From Sphingomonadales bacterium EhC05 (GTDB lineage: Bacteria; Pseudomonadota; Alphaproteobacteria; Sphingomonadales; Sphingomonadaceae), in the NCBI GenBank assembly GCA_001650955.1, contig LXYP01000005.1, positions 62,001 through 126,000 on the forward strand: a stretch of 64,000 nucleotides of DNA, in the 5' to 3' direction. Below are positions 53,273 through 61,482 of the stretch, piece after piece (the stretch's first letter is position 1; each line of letters begins with the position of its first letter). The notes under the pieces were generated by a model. It made no database searches and had not been told where the DNA came from. It saw nothing but the letters and a program-made list of their open reading frames with translations. Made by a program: the position numbers and the translations under genes.

Positions 53273-54925
53273 TTAAATCCATGCCAGAAGGTTGGACAAT
53301 TGGATTTTCTCCTGGTCATTCGCAACTTGTGCCAGTCTTCCGGCCAGTTGCCGCGCCTCTTCCTTGCGTCCGTTGACGGCCAGTGCATTGGCCAGATGCC
53401 AGTGAATCTCGCCATTATCGGGCATCGCCGCAGCCGCTTGTTCGATCAATGCCTGCGCCTTGATAGTGTCGGTGCGGGTCTGCAGCAAAATCCAGCCGAG
53501 CGTATCCTGGACCAGCGGATTGTCCGGTTCCAACTGATGCGCCTGGCGGGCCAGTTTGATCGCCTCGTCAGCCTTGCTCAGGTTCAACTGAACCGTTGCT
53601 GCATTGTTGAGAAACATCACTTTCTGTTTGCTATCCTGGCTCAGCAGCTGAGCATAGATTTTTTCTGCCTCCGGCCATTCCTGGGCAATAATCGCTTGTT
53701 CAGCTTCAAAAAGCATATTCTTCTTGGAGTCCTGCTTCAGTTCAGCGGCTCTTCTAGACAAGTTTGTCGCAGCCGGATCGCCCGCCTTTCCAGCCAGTTC
53801 CGCGCCGAGTTCCAGCGCATCAACCGGTGCAGTCACCGATCGCACCAAGGGCAGGATTGTCTGGAAAGCCTCTGCATGATTGCCGGCGGACGCATAAGCA
53901 CGAGAAAGTGCCATGATAGATTTTGCATCAGCCGAATTTTTCGCATGATAGCGCTTCAGCTTGTTGATCGCCTGTTCGTGATTGCCACGTTGCATTTCCA
54001 ATATGCCGCTCAGACGGAGCGCGAGCGGAACCACATCGAAATTCGCCTTTGAGGCCTGAAGCCGCGCAAAGGCCTCGGTGCTCTTGCCATCTTCATAGTC
54101 CATCTGAGCCAGGAAAAATGTCGCCCAGGGGTGATTAGGAGATTCGGCCAAAACGGTCTTCAGACATTGTCGCGCTTCATTCCGTTTCCCGATATCCTTC
54201 ATCACCGCGCCTCGCAAAAATTCGGCGGAGGTAAGATCGGGGCGAATTGTCCGAACCTTGGAGAAATAGGATATCGCTTCCTCACCTTTTGATTTGGCCA
54301 GAAATATCCGGCCAGAAAGCAACAGGGCTTCGACACTATCAGCATCGAGATCCAGAGCGATTTTCGCGCTTTTCAATGCGGCATCGATATTGCCGAGCTG
54401 AAGATCACGATTGCCCTTGATCCATTGCAGCTCTGCGCTGTCAGGAACAGCGCGGAGACCTTCCTCCAGAACGACGCCCGCCTCATCAGATTTTTCCAGA
54501 CCAATCAGAGCAAGCGTTTTGACGGCATATAATTCGCCCGCATGTTTACCGGCGGGAGCGGCCGCGAGTTCCAGAGCCTTTTCCGGTTCGCCAAGAAAAA
54601 GATGGGCCCGTGCCTTTAAAGGAACGATGCGATCTTCATATTCCGCATTTCCGGCAAGCTTTTGCAGCGCAGCCTGCGCGGCCACACCATCGCCCAACTC
54701 GATCAGCGTTTTGGCAAATAGATAATTGGCTTGCGGATCAGTGCCATTTTCCCGCAACGCCGTCTTCAAATGGATACGCGCTGATCGGTAATCCTGCTGC
54801 TCAATAGCTTCCACAGCATCCTGCAGAGGATCGCCCGAGCCAGCCGAACAGGAGGCAAGCACGCCGCTGGCGATTATTAGAAACAGGCCCTTCCGAGCGA
54901 CACGAACTTTGGATCTTTTGGACAT
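53273..54925 (-). CDS. TPR-repeat lipoprotein, PrsT-like (PEP-CTERM system)
   Basis: This 550-residue protein has a long basic N-terminus, a lipobox (GVLASC, Cys26) and tetratricopeptide repeats throughout (for example AIEQQDYRSARIHLKTALREN, ALKSAKIALDLDADSVEALLL, shortened). The layout matches PrsT, a TPR lipoprotein found beside exosortase/PEP-CTERM genes, although typical PrsT is longer (about 900). The two PEP-CTERM genes upstream support the call. No exosortase, PrsK or PrsR gene is in the window. GAGAGAGC precedes the ATG. Confidence 0.7.
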   Translation of the reverse strand: MSKRSKVRVARKGLFLIIASGVLASCSAGSGDPLQDAVEAIEQQDYRSARIHLKTALRENGTDPQANYLFAKTLIELGDGVAAQAALQKLAGNAEYEDRIVPLKARAHLFLGEPEKALELAAAPAGKHAGELYAVKTLALIGLEKSDEAGVVLEEGLRAVPDSAELQWIKGNRDLQLGNIDAALKSAKIALDLDADSVEALLLSGRIFLAKSKGEEAISYFSKVRTIRPDLTSAEFLRGAVMKDIGKRNEARQCLKTVLAESPNHPWATFFLAQMDYEDGKSTEAFARLQASKANFDVVPLALRLSGILEMQRGNHEQAINKLKRYHAKNSADAKSIMALSRAYASAGNHAEAFQTILPLVRSVTAPVDALELGAELAGKAGDPAATNLSRRAAELKQDSKKNMLFEAEQAIIAQEWPEAEKIYAQLLSQDSKQKVMFLNNAATVQLNLSKADEAIKLARQAHQLEPDNPLVQDTLGWILLQTRTDTIKAQALIEQAAAAMPDNGEIHWHLANALAVNGRKEEARQLAGRLAQVANDQEKIQLSNLLAWI

Positions 54926-55366
54926 AAGCTCTCTCTATCCAAAAAAACTTTAGGCTTTGCTAACGCCAGGCCCATTCCCTTGCGCCTGATATTCGCTTCA
55001 TCGACAACCCGTTTGCGGAGGGTAACTATGTCAGTTGATGCTGTTTGTTGATATTGTCGGCGATCCGCCTCCTTCGACAGCAAAAGTTGGCATTCTGTTT
55101 CCAGCACGATAGGTCTGGCTCTGGTGCAGCTGAGGCTTGATAACTCCGCTTCCCGCCGTCGTCACTGAAGCGATAGACCGCTGACCAAATCGTCGGAATA
55201 TTTAAGATTTACACTATGTTACTAGCTATGGTTAACGAATATCTTATTGTTATTAGTAAGTTTTTCTAAACTGGCACAGCGATTGCTAATCCGGTTCCAA
55301 TGCATCGTTTTGCATATTCTGGTTTCGCGACTTTATCGGGAAACCGACTAGACGGAGGAACGAAAT
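54926..55366. other. Intergenic region before the first PEP-CTERM gene
   Basis: No gene is recognised in these 441 bp. It holds the sigma-54-type promoter at 55272-55287 for the rightward gene. On the minus strand, TGGCGTTAGCAAAGC (54962-54976 region) has GG and GC at the -24/-12 spacing before the PrsT-like gene but matches the consensus poorly, so this is only a weak candidate. The part 55190-55270 is AT-rich. Confidence 0.5.
55272..55287 (+). promoter_or_regulatory. Sigma-54-type promoter of PEP-CTERM gene 1
   Basis: TGGCACA-GCGA-TTGCT fits the -24/-12 consensus TGGCACG-N4-TTGCW with GG and GC exactly 12 bp apart. Transcription would start near 55298, giving a leader of about 70 nt. PEP-CTERM genes of other proteobacteria are known to depend on sigma-54 with the regulator PrsR. 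Confidence 0.75.
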
Positions 55367-55963
55367 ATGAAAAAATTTGCAATCATGACGGCAACCGCCG
55401 CGCTGATGTTGACCATGTCGCCAGCGCATGCCGCAATCTATAATTATAAAACATATATTGGTAATGGTATTGGTACCGCCAATGTATCGATTGATACCAC
55501 GGCCCAGACCGCGACCTGGACTGGTTCCAATATCAATATGACGATGGGCGACAGCAGTTTCGCTAATTGGAACAAAGATCTGACCAGAAAGGGCACCACC
55601 TACAAGGTTGATTCATTGACGGGGACATTTACCCGCTATGGCAAAACATATGACGCCTATTTTTCGACAAATCCAAAACATACTCAGTTCAAACTTGGCG
55701 AGAAGTACAGCTTCTTGTGGATGTATGGACGGGACAAATGGGGCCGCACTTTAGACTTTGACGGCAAGGGCAGCTATACGAAATATACTGGCTCTACCGG
55801 TTCAACTGGCGGTTCTACCGGAGGATCAACCGGTGGTTCTACTGGCGGAACTCCCGTTCCAGCACCAGGCATGCTCGGTTTGTTCAGTCTCGCGTTAATT
55901 GGTCTCGGTCTTGCCGGTCGTCGCAAGCGAACCACCAAGAAAGATATGCTCGCTCTGGCATGA
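55367..55963 (+). CDS. PEP-CTERM-type sorted exoprotein 1
   Basis: This 198-residue protein has a Sec signal peptide (cleavage near AHA-AI), a mature domain of about 110 residues without known family, a Ser/Thr/Gly linker built from TGGSTGGS repeats (145-163), and a C-terminal sorting tag: TPVPAPGMLGLF, a membrane helix and RRKR. The tag reads PAP where the type sequence has PEP. Exosortase would cut and anchor or release it. AGACGGAGGAAC gives a good ribosome site. Confidence 0.88.
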   Translation: MKKFAIMTATAALMLTMSPAHAAIYNYKTYIGNGIGTANVSIDTTAQTATWTGSNINMTMGDSSFANWNKDLTRKGTTYKVDSLTGTFTRYGKTYDAYFSTNPKHTQFKLGEKYSFLWMYGRDKWGRTLDFDGKGSYTKYTGSTGSTGGSTGGSTGGSTGGTPVPAPGMLGLFSLALIGLGLAGRRKRTTKKDMLALA

Positions 55964-55986
55964 TATTTCCACATCAGAGTAGATCA

Positions 55987-56014
55987 GGGGCTGCGGAAAC
56001 GCGGCCCCTTTTTT
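55987..56014 (+). terminator. Intrinsic terminator of PEP-CTERM gene 1
   Basis: GGGGCTGCG-GAAA-CGCGGCCCC followed by T6 lies 24 bp after the stop codon. An identical 28-base element follows PEP-CTERM gene 2. Confidence 0.88.
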
Positions 56015-56331
56015 GTTTCAGCCTGATTGTGGAACGATCTGTTTCAGCCAATCGCCCTATGCCGGCTCCACCATCTTGCCGGTCTTATCCCGCCGCCAAT
56101 TGGATCGCTGATCCATTTGCGGTCGAATATTCCAGCCGAAAATTCAAAACCTGCGTTCAGCGCGATTTTGATATTCTGGTTCGGCGGATGACATAGGAGC
56201 ACATAATGTGCTGGTTCGCGGATTATTAACCAAAGTTCTTAATGCGAAACCGACGGATTACTTATCAACTCTGGTTTGATGAAAAGGATGTTAACCTATT
56301 ATCTATCTGAAAAGTCGCAATAAATCAAAAT

Positions 56332-56347
56332 TGGCACATGTGTTGCA
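56332..56347 (+). promoter_or_regulatory. Sigma-54-type promoter of PEP-CTERM gene 2
   Basis: TGGCACA-TGTG-TTGCA fits the -24/-12 consensus with GG and GC 12 bp apart. The -24 block TGGCACA is the same as in front of gene 1. The leader would be about 68 nt, nearly equal to that of gene 1. Confidence 0.78.
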
Positions 56348-56425
56348 TAGTCTCCGTTGAATCCGAAAGCGATAACGCAAACGAGATGAAACTAAATCAG
56401 TCCAGATGGTGGACGAGGGAGCATA

Positions 56426-56983
56426 ATGAAAAATATTCTAAAAAAAGCCGTGGTCATTGCAGCATGTGGATCAGCCGCACTGGCCGTTTCGAGCCCCGCA
56501 TCAGCGGCACTCTATACCTATCAACAAACCAATGGCGATATCCTGACCATTGACGACACGGCGTTGAGCGGATCACTCAAAGGCTCCAATATTGACGTGA
56601 CCTTCACCAGCGCTGCCTTTGCCGGTTTCACTGGAGGCGCATCCCCTACCGGTTCTTTCAATCTGGATAGCCTCGACGGCACCCGCACGGTTGGCGGCAC
56701 CGCTTACTCCGACAATCCATCCCATCAGCAGGTTTTGAAATTCATTCCGAAAAGCAATGGTGACACCAAAGTCAATCTTTGGTCTTGGTGGGGCAACCCG
56801 ATTGTCGCCGGTGATTATATCACGACAGTTGGCACCTATACCCCGCCATCGACATCTTCAGGCGGAACGCCAGTTCCAGCACCTGGCATGCTCGGACTGC
56901 TCAGTCTTGCTTTGATTGGCCTCGGCTTTGCCGGTCGCCGCCGCAAGACGGTTATCAAGGGAAACAAGCTCGCATTGGCATAA
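56426..56983 (+). CDS. PEP-CTERM-type sorted exoprotein 2
   Basis: This 185-residue paralogue of the preceding gene has a signal peptide (cleavage near ASA-AL), a mature domain that begins ALYTYQQTNGDI like AIYNYKTYIGNG of gene 1 and shares GSNID/GSNIN and FNLDSLDGT/KVDSLTGT, a short linker and the tag TPVPAPGMLGLL with a helix and RRRK. The shorter linker lacks the GGST repeats. It has its own sigma-54-type promoter, a GGGAG ribosome site and a terminator identical to that of gene 1, which points to duplication. Confidence 0.88.
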   Translation: MKNILKKAVVIAACGSAALAVSSPASAALYTYQQTNGDILTIDDTALSGSLKGSNIDVTFTSAAFAGFTGGASPTGSFNLDSLDGTRTVGGTAYSDNPSHQQVLKFIPKSNGDTKVNLWSWWGNPIVAGDYITTVGTYTPPSTSSGGTPVPAPGMLGLLSLALIGLGFAGRRRKTVIKGNKLALA

Positions 56984-57006
56984 TTTCTGCCAAATATGAG
57001 CAAATC

Positions 57007-57034
57007 GGGGCTGCGGAAACGCGGCCCCTTTTTT
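57007..57034 (+). terminator. Intrinsic terminator of PEP-CTERM gene 2
   Basis: The stem GGGGCTGCG-GAAA-CGCGGCCCC plus T6 is identical to the element at 55987-56014. Its T-run reaches the stop codon of the convergent ligase gene, so it could also limit transcription from that side. Confidence 0.88.
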
Positions 57035-58604
57035 ATGCGGCGGTCTGTTGTGCGAGATCGCGCAGCTCGGTCTTCAAAATCTTGCCGATATGACTGCGCG
57101 GCAATTCGTCAATCAACCGCAGCTCCGAGAGCCGCTGGGTTTTTCCGAGGCCGGAATTGGTGGCGGTTTTGAGCGCGCCCAAATCCAGCGAGACACCCGG
57201 TTCGGCAACGACAAAGCCGAGCGGTGTTTCGCCCCATTGCCGGGACTCCACGCCGATCACGGCAGCGTCGGCCACACCGGGCTGTTCCATCAGGGCTTCC
57301 TCGAGGTCGCGCGGATAGATATTAAACCCACCCGAGATGATCATATCCTTGGAGCGGCCCATCAGGGTGATGAAACCGTCTTCATCGACCTGACCGATAT
57401 CGCCCATGCGCTGCCAGCGGTCGCCATTTTCATCATACCAGCTGGCTTCCTCGGTCTTCTCCGGTTGATTCTGATAGCCAGACATCATCGTCTGTGATCG
57501 GCCGACCAGCTCTCCCATCTCACCGGGTGGCAATCGCTTGAGATCTTCATCGACAGTGATCACCTCGCTGCCGCCCCATGCAATACCGACGCTGTGCAAT
57601 TTGTCAGGATGGGCATGAGCGAGCAGGATGCAGACGACACCGCCTTCGGTCATCGAATAGATCTCGATCAGTCCGCCGGGCATGCGCCTGATCACTTCGG
57701 CTTTCAGTTCCGCCGAAAAGGGCGCGCTGGTGCAATATTTATGGGTGAAGGTCGACAGGTCATAATCGTCAAAGCCCTCGAAATCCATCAGCCGTTGATA
57801 TTGGACCGGAACCAGCATCGTGTGAGTTGCGCGATGCTGCTGCGCGAGCTCCAGCCAGCGCTGGCAATCAAATTTGCGCATCAGCACCGCAGTACCGCCA
57901 TAAGCGACGGTGGCAACAAATATGCCGAGCGTGGTGTTGGAATAGAGCGGCGTCGAGAATAGCGAGACCTGTCCCGGCTGGCCGTAGCCCGAATTCTCGC
58001 CCACCGCCATTTGATACCAGCGCATCTGGCGGCTGTGAATTATGCCCTTGGGGGTGCCGGTCGTGCCGCTGGAATAGATGATATTATAGGGATCTTTCGG
58101 GCCGACTTGCGGGTCCGCGGGCACCGCCCCTTCCGCAGCCATCCAGTCAAATAGCAACGGTGCATCATCGCCCGCGACATCCATCATGATATGTTTGAGC
58201 GGCGGCAAATCTACGCCGCTTTCGAACAGTTCCGCGCGCTTGGCGGTGTCGACAAACAGATGCATCGCACCGCTGTCGCGCGCCATATTCGCCAGCTGTT
58301 TCGGCGTCGCAGATGTCGTTAGCGGCGCGGCACAGCCGCCGGCGACAATCGCGCCGAGATAGGCCAGCGCATAGCGGATCGTGGTCGTTCCGAGGATCGC
58401 AACCGCCTTCCCCTTGGCCAGTCCGTCGGCTTGCAATTGCGCGGCTATCTGGTTCACTTGCGCGGCGGTTTCTGCCCAAGTGAGCCGCTCCTCCCCGTCA
58501 TCCAGCGCAATCCGGTCCGGTTGATTGACCGCATGGGCGTTGATGAGATCAGCGAGATGGCCAAAGGGCTGTTCGAGATAGCGAGCGGGATCAATTTTTG
58601 TCAT
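57033..58604 (-). CDS. AMP-dependent acyl-CoA synthetase/ligase
   Basis: This 523-residue ANL-superfamily enzyme activates a carboxylic acid with ATP and couples it to CoA. The P-loop YSSGTTGTPKGI, the adenine-binding EIYSMTEGG, GDIGQVDEDGFITLMGRSKDMII (shortened) and the C-terminal catalytic lysine region SHIGKILKTEL are present. The acid substrate is unknown; medium- or long-chain fatty acids are most likely. The ATG at 58604 is preferred; one at 58622 is possible. It stands alone. Confidence 0.92.
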   Translation of the reverse strand: MTKIDPARYLEQPFGHLADLINAHAVNQPDRIALDDGEERLTWAETAAQVNQIAAQLQADGLAKGKAVAILGTTTIRYALAYLGAIVAGGCAAPLTTSATPKQLANMARDSGAMHLFVDTAKRAELFESGVDLPPLKHIMMDVAGDDAPLLFDWMAAEGAVPADPQVGPKDPYNIIYSSGTTGTPKGIIHSRQMRWYQMAVGENSGYGQPGQVSLFSTPLYSNTTLGIFVATVAYGGTAVLMRKFDCQRWLELAQQHRATHTMLVPVQYQRLMDFEGFDDYDLSTFTHKYCTSAPFSAELKAEVIRRMPGGLIEIYSMTEGGVVCILLAHAHPDKLHSVGIAWGGSEVITVDEDLKRLPPGEMGELVGRSQTMMSGYQNQPEKTEEASWYDENGDRWQRMGDIGQVDEDGFITLMGRSKDMIISGGFNIYPRDLEEALMEQPGVADAAVIGVESRQWGETPLGFVVAEPGVSLDLGALKTATNSGLGKTQRLSELRLIDELPRSHIGKILKTELRDLAQQTAA

Positions 58605-58676
58605 GCGGGCGTGATTCCGCATCCCAGAGCGAAATGCAATGGAGATTATGGCGCAGCGCGCGCCGAACCTTTTTGC

Positions 58677-59081
58677 TCAGTTCACATAGCCATTGATTAT
58701 CCGCCGCACACCGCGCTTGAAACTCGGCGCACCGAAATTGATCAGCAACCCCATCGGCAGGTTCATCAAGCGCAAATAGGTCGTCAGTTTCTGACTATCC
58801 AGCGCGGTGAAATTTTCAGCCGAGACAATCTCGATGAGCAGCTTCCCGCTGACCAGCAGGTCGCAGTAAAAGCCCTCGTCAAAAGCCTTGTCGTCAAATG
58901 TGATGGGCACCAGCTTTTGCCGCTCCACCTGATATCCGTCGCGAATCAGCCAGTCGGCCAGCACGGTTTCATAGACATTGCTCAGCAGTCCTGGATCCAG
59001 TTCATCATATATCCGATATCCGCGATCAATCGCGGCCGTTTCAAGCTTCTGAATGCCTTGATTCAGTAGAAGTGGTTCCAA
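58677..59081 (-). CDS. GxxExxY family protein with altered motif
   Basis: This 134-residue protein aligns with GxxExxY proteins, a PD-(D/E)XK-related family. Two signature positions differ: the naming motif reads G31-LL-S34-NV-Y37 with Ser in place of Glu, and the catalytic E-x-K reads E84-I-V86 with Val in place of Lys; Asp74 is kept. It may therefore not cut nucleic acid. The C-terminal MGLLINFGAPSFKRGVRRI is well conserved. The start is probably a TTG; no upstream ATG is in frame. Confidence 0.8.
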   Translation of the reverse strand: MEPLLLNQGIQKLETAAIDRGYRIYDELDPGLLSNVYETVLADWLIRDGYQVERQKLVPITFDDKAFDEGFYCDLLVSGKLLIEIVSAENFTALDSQKLTTYLRLMNLPMGLLINFGAPSFKRGVRRIINGYVN

Positions 59082-59236
59082 ATGCCCGATCCCTTGTCAT
59101 CGCAGAGGTAAGGCTTGCAGGTCTTTGGCCTATTAGATGACGGATTGGATAAGCGCTTTGGTTAGCGAAAAATAAATCCGTTGCGACCATCCTATACGGG
59201 TCTAAATTTCGAAATTATTAACCTATATGGCTCTAT

Positions 59237-59683
59237 TCAGTCGCGCAATTTGTCCAGCTTAGCGCGGACTTCCCGCAACAATGGCAAGAGCTGCGCCAAT
59301 ATCTTGGGCGATAACACGCCATTCGCCTCGGCCAATGGTCCGGCCAGCTGCCTCAGGCATATATCCCGCATCTCGATTCCAGCTGCTGTCACCGACACCA
59401 GCTTGCCGCGGCCATCATTCGGATCGGCCTTAATCGCCACCAGCCCCGCTTTCTCCATCCGCGCCAAGGTGCTCGTCATGGTTGGGCGGGTGATCTGGAA
59501 AGCGCTGGCCAGCTGTGCCGGGGATCGCTCTTCGTGACCAAGCCGGACAAAATGATTGAGCACGGTAAATTGCGCGATCGTCATGCCCTTGGGCAGCACG
59601 GCGGCAAAGGCAGCACTGGTCAGCTGGTTGATGATCCCGATCTCGTTGAAAACCTGGAACGTCAGTGGATCATTTCTGCTCAC
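59237..59683 (-). CDS. MarR-family transcriptional regulator
   Basis: This 148-residue winged-helix regulator has SPAQLASAFQITRPTMTSTLARMEKAGLV as recognition region (shortened), with DPNDGRGKLVSVTAAG as the wing. It starts at a GTG 9 bp after the nitroreductase-like gene on the same strand, so the two are co-transcribed from a promoter that holds a 12-bp inverted repeat. The regulator probably represses its own operon and responds to a small phenolic or similar ligand. Confidence 0.9.
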   Translation of the reverse strand: MSRNDPLTFQVFNEIGIINQLTSAAFAAVLPKGMTIAQFTVLNHFVRLGHEERSPAQLASAFQITRPTMTSTLARMEKAGLVAIKADPNDGRGKLVSVTAAGIEMRDICLRQLAGPLAEANGVLSPKILAQLLPLLREVRAKLDKLRD

Positions 59684-59692
59684 AATATGCGC

Positions 59693-60823
59693 CTATATCA
59701 TATGGGATTCGAGCGGCCAGCGCGGGCTGGGTCCGATGGCTTTGCCATAGCCGACACGGGCGAGCATTTGAACCCGCTCGTCTTCCTTGGCGCCGAGCAA
59801 TTTGTGGACATCGCGATAGGCACCGGCAACTTCGGCATATTCCTGCAGGCTCTGGCTCATCGGATGCATCGCCAGACCCAGTTGTGTCGCCTGCAGATTG
59901 GCGCGAACATATTGACGGCCCGCCTCGATCTGATCAGCGCGACTATTGCCCGGCGTGGTGATCCAGATCAGCGACCCCACCGATCCATAGGCTTCGCGGG
60001 TTTGCTCGAGGCCGATCGCATAGGCTTGACTGCTCATATCGGCCAGTTGGTCGCGATCGATCTGTCCGGCAACGATACCCGCCTCAACCATCGGCCCGCT
60101 GAGATCAATCCCGTCAGGATTCGCATCAATCTGGTCATGACCGATACGCATCAGATCGACGCTTTCCATATAAGGCCCCGGCGTGGTCATCTCGATCTCA
60201 ATCGCCTTGAGAATCTGGCTGCGCAACTGCGCGACAAACGCGGGATCTGCGGAGAAGCTGCCGCCGTCCAGCGTGATGGTTTCAAGCTGGATATCCCGGA
60301 CCTTTTTCGTCAGGTCATAGACCTCCTTGTTTGACCGGCGCTGGGGGATCGCGGAGAAGAGATGATCCCGTTCCGCGCCTTCGACCTTGGCCAATGTCAC
60401 CCGTGCAACCGGACTTTCATCGAGCCGGGGTTGTGCCTCGCCATCGGGAAATAATTCGGTCTCCATCGCATAGCCGCGCTCCAGCGCCGCAATCCGGGCG
60501 ACCTCGAGAAAGGTCCCGAAACCGATGGTGATTTGCCGGTCAAACGGATCAGTGACCGGCAAGCGCTTGTCGAGATCGCAACTGATCTCGGCGGCGTCTT
60601 CGCCGATCAGACGGATAACCCAGGGCTGGCGGTTGTGCGGATTGGGCGCAAGAATGGCATGGCGAAACGCATCAAGCCGGATATCGTCCGGCGCGCTGGC
60701 TGCACCCAAGTCCCAAGGCCCATAAGCTGTCTCCGGCGCCCGCGTTACCCGCCAGAAACCGCCTGCCCCAACCAGCGCCAGCCCGCCCAGACCTGCTCCC
60801 AAAACCATCCTGCGACTGACCAT
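59693..60823 (-). CDS. Exported nitroreductase-like protein (Acg family)
   Basis: This 376-residue protein starts with a twin-arginine-like signal (MVSRRMVLGAGLGG) and contains AILAPNPHNRQPWVIRL and NLQATQLGLAMHPMSQSLQEY (shortened), typical of Acg-like tandem nitroreductase-fold proteins. These often lack full FMN binding and may sequester flavin. Tat export would suit a folded flavoprotein. The MarR gene is 9 bp downstream, and the MarR-type operator lies just before the ATG. Confidence 0.82.
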   Translation of the reverse strand: MVSRRMVLGAGLGGLALVGAGGFWRVTRAPETAYGPWDLGAASAPDDIRLDAFRHAILAPNPHNRQPWVIRLIGEDAAEISCDLDKRLPVTDPFDRQITIGFGTFLEVARIAALERGYAMETELFPDGEAQPRLDESPVARVTLAKVEGAERDHLFSAIPQRRSNKEVYDLTKKVRDIQLETITLDGGSFSADPAFVAQLRSQILKAIEIEMTTPGPYMESVDLMRIGHDQIDANPDGIDLSGPMVEAGIVAGQIDRDQLADMSSQAYAIGLEQTREAYGSVGSLIWITTPGNSRADQIEAGRQYVRANLQATQLGLAMHPMSQSLQEYAEVAGAYRDVHKLLGAKEDERVQMLARVGYGKAIGPSPRWPLESHMI

Positions 60824-60835
60824 ATCCGAATCTCC

Positions 60836-60879
60836 ATTTAATTAGATGTCTATCTATATAATTTGATATCTAATTAAAT
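60836..60879. promoter_or_regulatory. Palindromic operator of the nitroreductase-MarR operon
   Basis: ATTTAATTAGAT (60836-60847) is the exact reverse complement of ATCTAATTAAAT (60868-60879) across 20 AT-rich bases, 13 bp upstream of the nitroreductase start. Inside, GATGTCTATC and GATATC give further half-sites. This fits binding of one or two MarR dimers. Confidence 0.7.
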
Positions 60880-60998
60880 GCAATATGGTGTTTTTTGTAG
60901 AGAAGGGTGACGGGAGAAAGATAGTAGCCTGTCACCGTAGTTCTGGATAGTCAGACGATGGCCACTTTGACTACACCGCAACGAAGAAATGTAGATCA

Positions 60999-61466
60999 CT
61001 ACATATCGACCAAAGCTTTGAGAATGCGATCATCAAATTTTTTTCCGTAAACCCGTTTGAGGCTCTCGACAAAACGATCTTCTCCCGTTTCAATCAATGC
61101 CAACGCCTCAGCCCGCGGAAGTGTATATTCTCTCATCACGCCTGTCATATCGGACAGCATCCAGTCAGAGATTTGGCCATTTTCCACAATCGATTGTAGC
61201 GTGTTCTCAACCCTAATAGTCCTTGGAAGAGCTAAATACCTTCTACCCGCCATGCAATCGGCAAAAGCCCGCTCTCGGTCATCAACAGCGGGAAGCACAA
61301 CGAGTCCACGCTCATATTGAATCTGAAAAATTCCTCCTCTTTTGCGTAACAAAGGTACACAAAAGGCCGTCAGATCATCGAATTCTTTTACAACGAAAAC
61401 CATGCCGTCTGACTTGTGTATATAAGCAAACTCGTTCGCGTCTCCAATTAGATGTTCGATTTTCAT
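60999..61466 (-). CDS. Hypothetical cytoplasmic protein
   Basis: This 155-residue protein has no recognised family. Its N-terminal half (residues 1-75) is beta-rich and the C-terminal half alpha-helical with charged residues (GVMREYTLPRAEALALIETGEDRFVES, shortened). No signal peptide or membrane helix is seen. The ATG at 61466 is chosen because GGGAG lies 8 nt upstream. It is 16 bp before the end of the next upstream gene and may be at the end of that operon. Confidence 0.65.
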   Translation of the reverse strand: MKIEHLIGDANEFAYIHKSDGMVFVVKEFDDLTAFCVPLLRKRGGIFQIQYERGLVVLPAVDDRERAFADCMAGRRYLALPRTIRVENTLQSIVENGQISDWMLSDMTGVMREYTLPRAEALALIETGEDRFVESLKRVYGKKFDDRILKALVDM

Positions 61467-61482
61467 CACTCAAACTCCCATT

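Larger units (their letters stand above)
55964..56425. other. Intergenic region between the two PEP-CTERM genes
   Basis: This 462-bp gap contains the terminator of gene 1 (55987-56014), the sigma-54-type promoter of gene 2 (56332-56347) and otherwise AT-rich sequence. No gene is recognised; a short open frame (55960-56196) has no ribosome site. Confidence 0.55.
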
